Assembly: GCA_948144175.1 (NCBI GenBank)
Contig: CANXME010002181.1
Coordinates: 2,790,001-2,854,000 of the forward strand
DNA from: Closterium sp. NIES-65
Lineage: Eukaryota; Streptophyta; Zygnematophyceae; Desmidiales; Closteriaceae
Length of the DNA stretch: 64,000 nt
Direction of reading: 5' to 3'
The notes under the pieces are model-generated. The model ran no database searches. It was not told where the DNA came from and worked only from the letters and a program-made list of their open reading frames with translations. Positions 50,225-62,780 of the stretch are shown piece by piece; position 1 is the first letter of the stretch; each line of letters begins with the position of its first letter. The translations under genes were made by a program, and so were the position numbers.

Positions 50225-53200
50225 ATGGCCACCCCCAATGTTCTTACTTTTGACGCTGAGGGGAGGGCCATTGACTTTGCCGTCTGGATTGAAGACCTGC
50301 AGCTGTACTTACTGTGTGATGCGATAGATGAGGTCTCTCTCTTTGACTTTGTCTCTGGCGCTGTCCCTGCCCCACCTGCTGATGCTGACTCTGCCGTTCG
50401 CTCCAAGTGGGCGACCCGCGATGCTGCTGCACGTCTTGCTGTGCGTCGCCACCTCCCTTCCTCTGAGCGTGCCCACTTTAGTCAGTGCAAGACCGCTCAG
50501 GCCTTGTACGACGCTGTAGTTGCACGCTACTCCTCCCCTTCCTCCGCTACCCTTAGCCGCCTCATGCTACCGTTTCTCTTCCCTAACCTCGCCTCCTTTC
50601 CCACTGTTGCTGACCTCGTTACCCACCTCCGTGCTAGTGACACCCGCTGGAGCGCTGCCCTTCCTGCTGAGTTCCGCGCTGCGAACCCTCCTCCCATGTA
50701 CATCACTCTCTACTTTCTCGTCACCCGTCTCCCTGAGTCCCTTCGTGTCGTTAGGGACCAGTTTCTCTCTGTCTGTCCCACCACTCTCACTGTCGACCTC
50801 CTTGAGGAGTCCCTGCTAGCGGCTAAGAAGAGTATTGTCGCTGTAGGGGCCTCTCGGGGTGACCCTCGCACCCCCATCTTTGAGGGGTGTGGTCCTTCCC
50901 CCCTGCTGCCCTCTGTCGCCTCTGCCGCTGCGGCCGACCTCACTGGTTTTGAGTCGGTCGGCGCGGCGTCTGCCCCCAGCGGCAGACGCCGCTCTGGCAA
51001 GGGCAAGGGGGGCAAGGGAGCGGGTGGGGCTAGAGGGGGCGGTGGAGGAGGCGGTGGGGGTGGCGGGGGAAGTGGGGGTGGCGGTGGGGGTGGTGGCGGG
51101 AGTGGAGGTACTGGTGGCGGCGGTGGAGGCGGAGGTGGCGGCGGCGGTGGTAGCGGAGGAGGCGGTGGGAGCGGTGGGAGCGACGGTCCTGGTGGGGGAG
51201 GTGGCGGTGGAGACGGGGGTGGCGGTGGAGGCGGGGGTGGCGGTGGAGGCGGGGGTCGGAGTGGCTCGTCCCAGCGGAGCAGCTCTGGGGGTGGTCAGCG
51301 CCAGCAGCAGCAGCAGCAGCAGCCGCAGCAGCAGCCACAGCAGCAGCAGCGCTCTCGCACCGTCCCCGCCCCTCAGCAGCTCCGTGAGTGGTACCTGCAG
51401 CGTCAGCGTGGTGGTGCGCTTGGTCCCTGCCCCTACGTTCTTCGCACCGGTGACCGTGCAGGGGAGAGGTGTGGAGGTGCCCACACAGCCCGCCGCTGCT
51501 TTGGCCGCCTGACCGACGCCTGGCGTCAGCAGTTTCCGGAGGCCGCTGAGATCCCCCGCTGGGGGGAGCTGTCTAGGGCTGGTGTAGCTATTTATGATCT
51601 TGATTTTGATGCTATTCTCTCTGCTATGTATGCTGTGGTTAGTGATGAGGATGACTGTTACCGGTGTTTCCCGCCCGACCCGGGCATTGGTACTGCCGCG
51701 TCAGGTACTAGTGAGGCTGCTGCTCTAGGTGCCAGTGCGTCTGTGCTCTCAGGTGCTGGTGAGTCTGCCCTCTCAGGTACTGTGTCGGCTTCGGCCTCTC
51801 ACACCTTCACCCTTGACTCTGGAGCGTCTCGCTCCTTCTTTAGGGACCGCACCACTCTCACGCCACTGAGTCGGCCGGTTGCGGTGTCCCTGGCTGACCC
51901 CTCTGGGGGGCCTGTCCTGTCTCGCTTCTCCACTGTCCTCCCGTGTCCGGCGGCCCCCTCTGGCACCCTGACTGGTCTCTACCTCCCCTCGTTCTCGACG
52001 AACTTGGTGAGTGGTGCTGACCTCCAGGATGCGGGTGTCCACCAGTTCACCCCTGCTCGTCAGCGGGTGACTCACTGCACGGAGGCGGATACAGGTCGCC
52101 ACCTGGCTACGTTTACACGTCGGCCAGGGTCGAGCCTGTACACACTGACCACTGCTTCTCCTCCAGGTGCTGAGTCTGGTAGGGTCCCTTCGTCTGGTCA
52201 GGTGTTTGCTGCAGCGTCCAGGTCTGGTCCTGAGTCTGCCCCCTGCTCGTGTCGTCGTCTGTCTCACGAGACCCTCCTTTGGCACCACCGCCTTGGCCAC
52301 CCCTCTCTGCCTCGGCTCAGAGGCATGGCCTCGCGAGTCCTTGTGTCTGGTCTTCCCCGGTCTCTCCCTCCCCTTCCTCCGGGCCCTGGCCCTACCTGTG
52401 TCCCCTGTGTCGAGGGGCGCCAGCGTGCTGCCCCTCACTCCTCCCAGTTTCCGCCGACAGAGGCCCCGTTGCAGACGCTTCACATGGACGTGTGGGGCCC
52501 AGCCCGCGTCCGTGGACAGGGTCAGGAGCGCTACTTCCTGCTGGTGGTTGACGACTACTCGCGTTACACCACAGTCTTCCCCTTGCGCAGCAAGGGTGAG
52601 GTCACTGAGGTGTTGATCGACTGGATCCGCGCAGCTCGTCTCCAGCTTCGGAGGAGCTTTGGCTCTGACTTCCCTGTTTTACGTCTGCACTCGGACAGAG
52701 GCGGAGAGTTCTCCTCTGGCCTCCTGAGTGCCTACTGTCGTGCGCGAGGCATCCGTCAGACCTTCACGCTTCCGGACTCACCACAGCAGAATGGGATTGC
52801 TGAGCGCCGCATTGGCATGGTCATGGACGTCGCTCGTACGTCCATGATGCATGCGGCTGCTCCCCATTTTCTGTGGCCGTTTGCGGTCAGGTACGCTGCG
52901 CACCAGATCAACCTCCACCCCAGGGTCTCTCGACCGGAGACCTCCCCAGCCCTGCTGTGGACGGGGAAGGTTGGCGATGCGTCGGCGTTCCGGGTCTGGG
53001 GATCTCGGGCGTTTGTTCGCGACCTGTCTGCGGACAAGCTGTCCCCTCGTGCTTCTCCCTGCGTCTTCCTGGGGTTCCCCCCCGACGCCCCTGGGTGGCA
53101 GTTTTACCACCCCACCTCTCGACGTGTTCTGTCCTCCCAGGACGTCACGTTCGACGAGTCGGTACCCTACTACCGCCTCTTCCCCTACCGCACTCCGTCC

Positions 53201-56200
53201 CTCCCCCCACCCCCGCTCTTCTTGGTACCAGGTCCCCCCCTGGTAGTCCCCCTCCCCCCTCAGGGTCCTGCCCCTTCAGGTGTGTCCCAGGTAGACGCGG
53301 TCGAGCCTGTCGAGGTCACTGGTGACTCTGGTGCTGCTGCGGGAGCTGAGCCTGGGGGTGCGGAGTCTGAGGGTGCTGAGCCTGGGGGTGCTGTGCCTGG
53401 GGGAGCTGAGCCTGGGGGTGCGGAGTCTGGGGGTGCTGAGCCTGGGGGTGCTGTGCCTGGGGGTGCTGAGCCTGGAGGTGCCGAGCCTGGGGGTGCTGTG
53501 CCTGGGGGTGCCGAGCCTGGGGGTGCTGTGCCTGGGGGTGCTGTGCCTAGGGGTGCTGAGCCTGAGGGTGCTGAGCCTGGGGGTGCTGTGCCTGGGGGTG
53601 CTTCGTCTCGCCGGGAGCCACTCTCCCCACAGGAGCTGCGTGAGTGGTTTGCCAGGCGCTGGAGGCGTGCTGCGGGTGCTGGTGGTTCTTCGGCTGCAGA
53701 GGGTACTGCTACCGCGCGTCCCGCCGGTGCTCGTACTGTGGGTGCTGGAGCCGCTGGGTCTGAGAGTTCTCCTGGAGCTGGTACTGCTGAGGGTGTTGGC
53801 GCTGAGCCTGCCGTTGGCGGTCCGACTGACAGTGCTCCTGGTGCTGCTGCTGGAGGTTCTGGAGCTTCTGGTGGTGCTGCTGGAGGTGCTGCTGGAGTGG
53901 GTGCTCCTGCCGGGGCTGCTGGTGCTGTTCCTGCTGTTTCTAGCGTCGCCGCGCGGCCCCGACCGTACTTCGTTCCGCTCCTGCAGCAGGTTCTTGGTCT
54001 TACACCTCCTCCTCCTCCCTTAGAGGGTCCGCAGCAGGGCTGACGCTATCAGAGTAAATAGTCTGATTAGTCTGACGGATCAGACCATCGAGTTTGTGAA
54101 AAATGGAATTCCAGGGTAGTCAAATTTTCATCACTGAGAGCCTCAGAGTTATTGTTTTATGGCCCCTGATTCAGTGTAATAGGCCTCAGTGTAAGTCATT
54201 TCTGGAGTCTGTCACTACAGAGTATGCGTTCTGTGGACCCTGCATGCAAGTTTATCGGGAGGAAGGTTCCTCGAAATTTTCTTTCGATACTCCGAGGTTC
54301 ACTAGTGAGGGTCAAACTGGTGAGTCAAACCCGTCTTGACTGGTCACAGCACCAGCGTCATTAAAAATTCGCGTTGACAAAGCGAATTCGCGCCGTACGG
54401 AGCAACGAATTTGCCCAATCACAGCGAAATGGCCCTGACACAGCAGATTTGAGCTGTCAGAGCACAAAGGTCTTGACCAATCACAGTAAAATGTATCTGA
54501 CATTGCACATTCGCCCTTTCACAGAACAGATTCGCCATCAAAGTTCAGTTTCGATAATGCACAGCGCGTTACTACACGTACCCTGATCGTGACTTCTCGA
54601 CCCTGAACACTCAGACTGTATAACTTCCCAACACTGAGCAATCAGGGTGCTGCTTTTCTGGAAAATATGCCTTCAGGGTTATTTTTTTTTTTTTTGGTGG
54701 ACATCAGGGTACCTAGATTTGAAACGTCAGCCCTGGTCCGCAGCCTGTCCGGTCACAGCCACAGCTACAGCCTGCCTCCCCTTTGCCTGCTCCTTCTCCC
54801 TACGCTGGTCCGACTGGAGGTCTTACTGAGCGTCGTGAGCCTGCGTCTCGTCCCGTGTCGCCTGTTCGTACTGAGCGCACTAGTGGTCGCGGGTCGCGTC
54901 ACCGTCCTCCTCCTGTCCGTGGCACGCACCGGATGTCACTGCGTCCGTCCACTGCTCCTCTGCGTGCCCCTTTGCCTTCTCCTCCTGCTTCCTCTCTTCC
55001 TGCTCTTGCCGACCCTGAGTCGGACTCTCTTCGTGCTGCCAGTCCTACTGTCACGCGTCTCCTTGCTACTGCTGTCACTGACCCTTCCTTCGAGTCGTCT
55101 GCTGCGTCTGCCCTTGTCACTGAGCTTGTCGACTTTGCTGCGCGCTGTCGTCTAGACTACGCTGCTCGTCTTGTCACTGAGTCTGAGTCCGCCTGTCCTC
55201 CGTCCGTCGGGGGTGAGTGTGCCCTTGGCACGGACGTCCTTGAGGACAGGCAGGAGGAGTTCCAGTGTCTCGCCGCCGCTTCACCTCGTCTCGCGTCTGT
55301 ACTGCTAGCCCCTGAGGGAGACCCGGATGCACTAGACATCCCGACTCCGCGCTCTTACGCGGAGGCGATAGAGGGTCCCTACTCCTCTCAGTGGCAGGCA
55401 GCTATGGATGCAGAGATGGCTTCCTGGAAGTCCACAGGCACCTACGTTGACGCTGTTCCCCCTCCTGGGGCGAACATCGTCAGTGGCATGTGGATTTTCA
55501 GGGTGAAGCGGCCGCCGGGCTCTCCGCCTGTCTTCAAGGCGCGTTACGTGGCTCGTGGCTTCAGTCAGCGGCAGGGGGTTGACTACTTTCAGACCTTCTC
55601 CCCCACCCCGAAGATGACCACTCTTCGGGTTCTGCTGCACGTTGCTGCTCACCGTGACTACGAGCTGCACTCTCTCGACTTCAGCACAGCTTTCTTGCAG
55701 GGCAGCCTGCACGAGGAGATCTGGCTGCGTCGCCCACCTGGCTTCACTGGGTCTTTCCGTCCTGGTACCCAGTGGAGTCTCCGGCGTCCAGTCTACGGTC
55801 TCCGCCAGGCGCCACGTGAGTGGCACGACACACTGAGGACTACGCTCGCGGCACTTGGGTTTGCTCCTTCTACTGCCGACCCGTCGCTGTTTCTGCGCAC
55901 CGACACCTCTCTGCCGCCGTTCTACATCCTCGTGTACGTCGACGACTTGGTCTTTGCCACAGCTGACACTGCTGGACTCGCCTACGTGAAGTCCGAGCTG
56001 CAGAAGAGACACACGTGCACTGACCTGGGTGAACTGCGCAGCTACCTTGGCTTGCAGATCACCCGGGACAGAGCACGCCGCACCATTACCCTGACTCAGT
56101 CACACATGGTGCAGCAGGTCCTTCAGCGCTTCGGCTTCACGTACTCCTCGCCTCAGGCCACTCCTCTGCCTACTCGCCACTCGCTCTCAGCTCTGCCTTC

Positions 56201-56918
56201 GGATGAGTCCGTAGAGTCGAGTGGCCCGTTTGCAGAGCTTGTTGGCTGCCTCATGTACCTGATGACCTGCACACGACCTGACCTCGCATACCCTCTTAGC
56301 ATTCTCGCACGCTTTGTTGCTCCTGGGAGACACCGACCAGAGCACATGGCTGCAGCGAAGAGGGTGTTGCGCTACTTGTGCAGTACGTCGGGCATGGGGC
56401 TAGTGCTTGGAGGGCGCAGTCCAGTGGTCCTCACTGGGCACGCAGACGCTTCTTGGGCTGACGACCAGGCTACGCAGCGGTCGTCACAGGGTTACACCTT
56501 CAGCCTTGGTTCCGGCTCTGTCTCGTGGCGGGCTACCCGCTCGTCTTCTGTTCTCGGCTCCAGTTGTGAGGCTGAGATCTACGCTGGGGCTATGGCTGCA
56601 CAGGAGTTACGCTGGCTCACCTACCTGCTGACCGACCTTGGAGAGCAGCCTCGTTCTCCTCCAGTCCTGTACGTAGACAACAAGGCCATGCTGGCCTTGT
56701 GTCGAGAGCAGCGACTGGAGCACAGAACGAAGCACATTGCTCTCCGCTACTTTCTTGCTCGTGAGCTACAGCAGCGTGGACAGTTGCGACTTGCGTACGT
56801 GGCCTCTGAGGCCAACACTGCTGATGTCTTCACCAAGGCACTTGCGCCTTGTGATCATCAGCGTTGCTGCACGCAGTTGGGTCTTGTGCCTGTCTTGCCT
56901 CACTTGCTCTCCTCTTGA
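50225..56918 (+). pseudogene. Gag-Pol of copia J, split by hAT-like insert
   Basis: Starts MATPNVLTFDAEG. Gag, polyglycine, polyglutamine, finger, protease (DSGAS near 51817), integrase (DVWGP, HSDRGGEFS, QQNGIAERR) and linker run open to the insert at 54035. The insert's own bases add a stop at 54041-54043. Linker, RT (YVDD near 55935) and RNase H resume at 54744 and end LLSS at 56918. Insert plus duplication is 709 bp, and the two halves are in phase once it is discounted. Without the insert the frame looks as healthy as copia A. Confidence 0.93.
54035..54735. mobile_element. Non-autonomous hAT-like DNA transposon (701 bp)
   Basis: Ends are inverted repeats: CAGGGCTGACG at the left, CGTCAGCCCTG at the right. 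It is flanked by an exact 8-bp duplication GTCCGCAG (54027-54034 and 54736-54743). CAGGG...CCCTG termini with 8-bp duplications are typical of the hAT superfamily. The inside is AT-rich with recurring TCTGACA/GTCACAG-like words and a T-run near 54680, and no transposase frame. It would depend on a transposase made elsewhere. Confidence 0.88.
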
Positions 56919-57130
56919 CCTTGCTTGTACCTTCGCATATATATACCCTTGCTCTTGCTTACTTGACTCTTGTATACCTCTATATATGATCTTGCATGTG
57001 AACTGGCCTTCTGGCCTTTGAACTTGTGCTCGGAATGCGTGGTGACTTTGTGATCCACCCTGAGCTTTGCTTTGCTTTGCTTGACTGGTCTTGTGACCCC
57101 TTGTTCTCCCCCACTTTGCCTATGGGGGTG
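56919..57130 (+). promoter_or_regulatory. 3' noncoding segment and polypurine hairpin of copia J
   Basis: CCCCCA...TGGGGG next to the LTR and TATATATA runs near 56937 and 56981. Confidence 0.75.
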
Positions 57131-57261
57131 TGTCAGAACATATAGCTTACTCATTTGTGTAGGCCATAGTGGGGTATCCCATAGGGGGTACAACCCAATT
57201 AGGGTTTCCTATTTGTACTCACTTCGTTCATAGTCATTGCATTCTCGTTCAATTATTCTCA
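57131..57261 (+). repeat. 3' LTR of copia J (131 bp)
   Basis: Identical to the 5' copy; followed by GTACC. Confidence 0.97.
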
Positions 57262-57804
57262 GTACCTAGCGATGATCTATTCGACGTACCCTATGATCTT
57301 AGAAGCGAGACTATCCACGGCTACTCGGAGCGGCAAGAACCACTACTCCTGGAGGTGTTATGCAAGGGGCGACACATCCAGACACTGGTGGACATCGGTG
57401 CGTCACACTCGGTGTGTGACCGCGGGACGTTGGAGAAAATTGGAGAGAAGGCGGAGGAGACCCGATTTTCAGCAACGATGGTGGACGGTACAAAGCTTCC
57501 TATTCATGGCAAAACATCGCTGCAGGTGCATATAGGTGCGTTGAGATGGAAGCCGATGTTATCAGTCACCAGCATCAAAGGTTTAGATTTCATCTTGGGG
57601 CGAGATTTGTTGAAGCGGTTCAACCCTGAGATCGACTGGGTCAATCTAAAGGCATGCATCTACAACAACGGGAAACGTGTGGAGCTGCAGAGCTGGACAG
57701 ATACAGGGGACGTTCCTGAAACGACACTGGCACGGTTCGGACGGACAGTGAACAAGAATAACACGGGTTACTTAGCACTGGTTATGGCAGCAACAGAGGA
57801 GTAG
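57262..57804 (+). pseudogene. Retropepsin-like protease of gypsy I
   Basis: Continues from the spacer at 49101. It reads LVDIGASHSVCD, where DIGAS stands for the usual DTGAS/DSGAS site, and later FILGRDLLKRF, the second conserved strand. It ends with a TAG at 57802-57804. The frame is otherwise clean from the copia J edge on. Confidence 0.82.
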
Positions 57805-58875
57805 AAGCCGTGTTCGGAACTACCTGCAGTAGTGAAGGAGGTCTTGGAGCAGTACAAGGATATAGTGCCCGACGACCTACCCGCAGGCGTACCTCCAGCG
57901 CGCACCCACGAGCACGAGATTGTGGAGGAACCAGGTGTGAAACCCGTCTCACGTGCACCATACTGATTGAGTCTAGTAGAAGTGACAGACATGAAGAAGC
58001 AGATAGAATATTTACATGACAGACAACTGATCCGCCCATCCACCTCTCCCTACGGTGCACCAGTTCTCTTCACTCCCAAAACAGACGGCACTCTGCGGAT
58101 GTGCATCGACTACCGCGCACTGAACAAACAGACAACAAAAAACAAATATCTCATACCGCGCATAAACAACATACTGGACCAACTACGTGGTGCAATAGTC
58201 TTCTCGAAGCTGGGCCAACAGTCTGGTTACAGTTAGATCAAGGTGGCGGACAACTCGATTCACAAAATGGCATTCCGTACCAGATATGACTCCTACAAAT
58301 ACTTGGTAATGCCGTTCGGACTCTGCAACGCACCACCGATGTTCCATGCAGAGATGAACCATATCCTATGGCCCTTGCTGGACGAGTGCGTAGTCGTGTA
58401 TGTGGACGACATTCTCATCTACTCCAAGAACATGAAGTAGCATGTGGAGCATCTGCGGAAAGTCTTCAAAATCCTGGAGAAAAATAAGTTCCACGTGAAG
58501 CTGTCAAAGAGCGACTTCACGCTGAAGAAGGTGCAGTTTTTCGAGCACATGGTGAGTGCCGAGGGCGTACATGTGGACCCGCGGAAGATTGAAGCCGTTA
58601 AAAGGTAGAAAGTACCAGAGAATGTGAAGGAGTTGCGGAAGCTTCTAGGCTTCGCTAATTTTAACAACATGTTTGTGCCGCAGTACGCTAAGATAGCAGT
58701 GCCACTCACCGACCTACTAAAAAAGGATACGCCATTCAAATGGGATATCCCTCAACAGCAAGCCATGGAGCAACTACAGACAGCACTGGCCACAGCGCCA
58801 GTACTCATCCTACCGGACCCAGACAAGGACTACGTGGTGGAAGCAGACGGTAGCGACCAGACAGTCGGAGTAGTA
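57805..58875 (+). pseudogene. RT and start of RNase H of gypsy I
   Basis: RT blocks in one phase: [46 protein letters not shown] (motif A, aspartate replaced by glycine), YLVMPFGLCNAPPMF, YVDDILIYS and LLGFANFNNMFVPQY. RNase H begins VVEADGSDQTVGVV, where the LINE inserted. Stops: 57964 TGA, 58234 TAG, 58438 TAG, 58606 TAG, at positions where relatives have R, Q, Q and W. Confidence 0.88.
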
Positions 58876-58915
58876 TATATGTATATATATAATGTATATG
58901 TATATATATATATCT
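58872..58915. repeat. TA-rich tail of the LINE
   Basis: A TATATATG/TATATATA microsatellite lies exactly at the LINE 3' end in minus orientation. It replaces a poly(A) tail. Confidence 0.65.
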
Positions 58916-59269
58916 TTTGGATATGTTCGCTACAGACTGATGGAACATGCGTATATGAAAACATATGCCAGTCGTAACTGAGCGCGAGAGGCCGAAAGCT
59001 AATAATGGCCCCAGAGGCAGTGTCCAAGGCGGATGCAGAGCACCTCGCACAAGGTTCCACAGTGCCCCGAAATTGTGGGTCCACTTCCAACCTTTCTCAT
59101 TCATGTCGCAGATGCATCCAAGCAAACAGTTCTCCAGTCCTGCCAGTGCCAATGACCTCCCTTGTCGTTTCGAACCACCGCCCTTTTCCAATTTCCTCCC
59201 CATTGCCCGGGTGTACACCTTCACATGCAGCCGGAAAGCTGCCTCAATGCGCCTGAGGACGCGCCGAGT
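58916..59269 (-). other. LINE 3' end, non-coding
   Basis: Downstream of the zinc motif on the minus strand. A frame continues to about 58805 through the tail but shows no domain. It is probably the end of ORF2 plus 3' untranslated DNA. Confidence 0.5.
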
Positions 59270-60420
59270 TCAGAATCTCTTCTCCCAAAAAATACATTCG
59301 CACCGCTCTGCCCATATCTGGAGCACCGCAATGGCTGCCAGCGAGGCTTCCGGAAAGGCTGACGTGGATGCTGCCTTGCCAAACAGTAAGTTGCCCAGGT
59401 TCTCCACTTGCCTTGCTGGATGGAGCAAGCGCATGGCCTGCCTGACTGGCCCCACCACTGGCTGAATGCGCGGGCAGGTGAAAAGGTAGTGCTCCAAAGT
59501 CTCAAAGTCCCCGCAGTGTGGGCACACCGGTTTGCCGCTTAGAAAAGAGAGCCGTTCCCCCACGTGCAGATTCAGGCTATGGATCCTTAGCATCACGTCC
59601 TGCGGCCTGTTCGGGGTCACCAAAGAGTCCTAGATCTTAATCACCTCCTTCCAATTTATTTCCCCAGCCCATCTGCCCGCCCATAGCTCTCTCTTGGCGA
59701 ACTGATGTTTCTTCTGTTGCCAACACCCCTTCAGCACCCTTAGCGACGTCTGCTGCCTCCCGCTGAGCATCAGGGTTCTCTTGAGAGAGGCTCTCGGTGC
59801 CGAGCAGTCCCTCCCCTGTTGCTTGGCAGGCAGAAGGAGCAACTTCCAGCTCTGCGGCACATCGTCCCAGGCCCGTGGCACCAATTTCGCTTGCTTGGTA
59901 CCGCCAAGCTCCTTCGCCAGAAGCTTTACATCCTTAGTCCGCCTGCCCCCGCGCCGTCCGGACATAGCAAGTTGCTAAGACAAACTTCATAGAGCTTCTT
60001 TGCTGCCTTCTGCCCTCCCGCCGGGGTCCTCCCGTTTAGCAGAATATGGCGGTTGAAAACGATCCTCTCCTTTTCCGCCTCAGCCCGTGATAGCACTGGT
60101 GATGTATCAGCCAGCGGCGATTGCATGAAGTTTCCGCAGGCCAACTTCCATCTCTCACTCTTCCCATGCCAGCACTTCAGGAGCTTGATGTAAGAGACAA
60201 AGGTGTCCAACCCCAGCGGCAGGTCAGAGGCCTTAAGCATGATGTCCCATTTCAACTCGTTCGTCTCGGTGAGGAGCAAACTGATGCGTCTCGCCATGAG
60301 GCAGATGAGGGCTATCTCCGGGTCATTCACCCCTACTCCCCCATCCTCTTTAGACATGTATAGCAGCTTCTTGCTCCACAAAATGAAGGCCTTATCTGTG
60401 GAGGCCCGGTTCCTGGACAT
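59270..60420 (-). pseudogene. LINE ORF2 C-terminal part with zinc motif
   Basis: Three frames in sequence: 60420-59926 (MSRNRASTDKAFILWSKK, GGVGVNDPEIALICLMARR), 59965-59630, and 59623-59270. The last has CPHCGDFETLEHYLFTCP, the C-X2-C...H...C zinc-binding region seen at the end of plant LINE reverse transcriptases. Frameshifts or stops separate the pieces. Confidence 0.8.
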
Positions 60421-60431
60421 GAAGTTGTGTG

Positions 60432-61766
60432 TCAGCTTCGGATTCTACCCCAAATGTCCACCGGAGGCGGGTGCACCTTGCCTGGAAGAAAATGATAGGT
60501 GAGATGTAACAATTTATTACTGCTGCTCTCGTACCAGTCGTCAGGTGTTGCACCTCCCACAGCCTCAGTTTCTCCTTTATACGTGCGAAAGCCTTCTCCC
60601 AAGTGGATGCACATCAGCCAGCCGGCGTCAAGCAGACTCCTAGCAGCCTCTCCGCTTTGTCAGCCTTTTTTGTTCAGATTGCACCCCAGCGGTAAGACTG
60701 CCAACTTCAATTTGTTGGTCGCCAGCTCCGATTCTTTTTCGAAGTCATGCAGCAGCTTCTCAGCCTCCATAATCTGCTATTTTCCTTGCAGGAGCAGCGT
60801 CGTGTTGTCAGCATACCCCAGGAATGCTAGTCGGTGATCACCTCCTGTGAGGCCCAGATTTTGGTTCGCGGCTTCCTGTGCCAGCGGCTCAACAACGCAC
60901 AGAAAGAGGTAAGGCGCAAGAGGGCAGCCTTGTCGCACCCCTGACACCACCTCAACTGCCTCCCCCATCCAGCCGTTGATTAATTATCGCGTCTTTGTAT
61001 CCTCGTGCAGAACCTTGATCCAGTCGACAAACTTGCTAGGGAAGCCCATCTTTTCCAACACCGAGAACAGATAGCTTCTCGAGACGGAATGAAAGGCCTT
61101 CTTGAAGTCCACCAGCAAGAGATACCAGTCCGCCTTTTCGTTCTTTGCAGCTTCGATCACGTCCGCAACCAGCCCCACCGCGTCAGAAAGCCTCCGGCCC
61201 GGCAGGAAAACGTACTTATCTGGTGAGATTACCTCGTTCAGGACGCCTTTCATCCTGTCTGCAACCACCTGCGCCAGCACCTTGTAAATGAAGCTTAGGA
61301 GCATGATGGGGCGGTAGTTCTCAACTGCATCTCGTCCTCCCTTTTTGTGCAACAGTATAGTGACAGTGCTCTTTGTGCTTGCAGGAAGCTTCGCTAACTT
61401 GGTGAAGCTTTCCACCTGCGTCATGAAATGCTTCCCCAAGACGTCCTTGTGCTCCTCGAACAGATTCTTTGGCAACCCGTTGCTCCCTGGAGCCTTATTG
61501 TTTGCCATCGAATGGAATGCGCTTTTCACCTCCTTCTCCGACCAAGCTGCCGCCAGCCTCTCCCTCGATGCCGATGACAGTGTCCTGTCAGCAGCAAGAA
61601 TCCAGCCCGACTCAGTTTGCTGTCTGTCATGACCAAAAAGGTCCCTGTAAAACTGTGACGCCACCCCCAGTAAAGCTTTATATCGGTGACCGTCACTCCT
61701 CCAGCACTCAGCTCCTTGATCTGTGTTTTTTCCTTCTGTGCCTTGATCTTCCCTATGGGTACGCAA
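60432..61766 (-). pseudogene. LINE reverse transcriptase
   Basis: RT blocks on the minus strand: NNKAPGSNGLPKNLF, NYRPIMLLSFIYKVLAQVV, FLPGRRLSDAV, LLLVDFKKAFHSV (motif A), a stop near 60984, [19 protein letters not shown] (motif B), and [10 protein letters not shown] (60804-60815), where the second catalytic aspartate of YADD is asparagine. A stop follows at 60777. Confidence 0.88.
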
Positions 61767-62770
61767 CCTCCCCGGACATCGCCTCGTTCATGCCAGCCAT
61801 CGCGTGCAGCCTCTCCTGCCTCGCCAGTTGATACCCGCGCAGCTGCAACTCCTTTTCGTCTAACAGAGCCTTCAGCTGGACATTCCCCGGGTCACCCATC
61901 CAAGCCTGCTTCAGCGCTTCTCCAGCTTGCTGTAGGTGGGTCTTCGTGGCTCTAACCCGCTTGCGTTCCTCCTTCATATAAGACTTGAGACCAGCGTTAA
62001 GCCTTGAAATCAGTAGCTCAAATATTCCCCTTTTGAAGCCACCTGTCTCTCCACTGCCTTGATGATCATGTATACAGGCAGCTTCCAAAGCCCGGGACCC
62101 AGGTGCACCCGCGTATCCATCCTGAAAGCGGCTTTCACTGCGAGCCTGTGGTCAGAGATCGGGTCCGCCGACATAATGTGTGTCGCGAACTCCACGTGTG
62201 ACAGTAGCGCTTAGGGCTCTGTGAATCCGCGAACTAGACTGGTTAGCACATGAGTAAAAGGTGAACTCCCGCGGATAAGGATGCAACACCCTGAAAGCAT
62301 CCGACATGCTGAAAGCGCAACACTGTTGATATAACTCGTCATTCTCTTTTGCTGAGCCTTTCTTCGACGTCCTGTCCAACAGCGGGTCCTCTACCAGGTT
62401 GAAGTCCCCCAAGATAAGCAGGTGTGTACCCGGCTGCACCGAATCAACCACCGGGCCCAGCGTCCTGCGGACGAAAACCTTTATTTCGGCTGCATCCACC
62501 GGAAAGTAGACGACCATCAAGGTGATGCAAAAAGAGTCAAGACGGACTTCCGCTGCGACAATTCTTCTTGATGGGTGGATGAGCGTATTGTGCAGGGACG
62601 GGCCAGGTCTGCGGCAGATGAGAGCCACTCCCCCGGCTTTGGTGGTTGGTGAGGTGACTAAGATGTTGGGTTGGTTAAGAGATTTCCAGAAGGTATGATC
62701 ATCTGAGAGCCTGACGTCAGCAAGCACCATGACGTCTGCTGCTTGTCTAATCCATGATTTCGTGCGTTGT
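61767..62770 (-). pseudogene. LINE endonuclease and linker
   Basis: The minus strand starts inside the endonuclease (IRQAADVMVLADVRLS) and shows LLILGDFNLVEDPLLDR, the GDFN motif, then RIHRALS and, after a frameshift, ADPISDHRLAV, the SDH catalytic motif. A helical linker (ERKRVRATKTHLQQAGEALK) leads to RT. The endonuclease N-terminal third is missing. Confidence 0.85.
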
Positions 62771-62780
62771 TGATGCAATA

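Larger units (their letters stand above)
49107..57261 (+). mobile_element. Copia element J, young, interrupted only by a hAT-like insert
   Basis: A forward Ty1/copia element flanked by GTACC (49102-49106 and 57262-57266) with identical 131-bp LTRs. Its gag-pol has no stop or frameshift apart from the 701-bp insert at 54035. J shares its coding 5' two-thirds with copia K but has another LTR type and leader. Confidence 0.97.
58876..62770 (-). mobile_element. 5'-truncated LINE (non-LTR retrotransposon)
   Basis: The minus strand encodes an APE-type endonuclease, a LINE reverse transcriptase and a C-terminal zinc motif, in that order, typical of plant L1-like ORF2. It lacks ORF1 and the endonuclease N-terminus, so it is 5' truncated. 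It interrupts gypsy I RNase H exactly: VGVV before and LMQDYGRG after. Multiple frameshifts and stops make it dead. No clear long target duplication was found. Confidence 0.9.

Noticed and set aside
49107-57261. An env-like gene making one of these elements retrovirus-like
   Set aside because: The stretch between RNase H and the 3' LTR is only about 210 bp in each copia, with no signal peptide or membrane segment.
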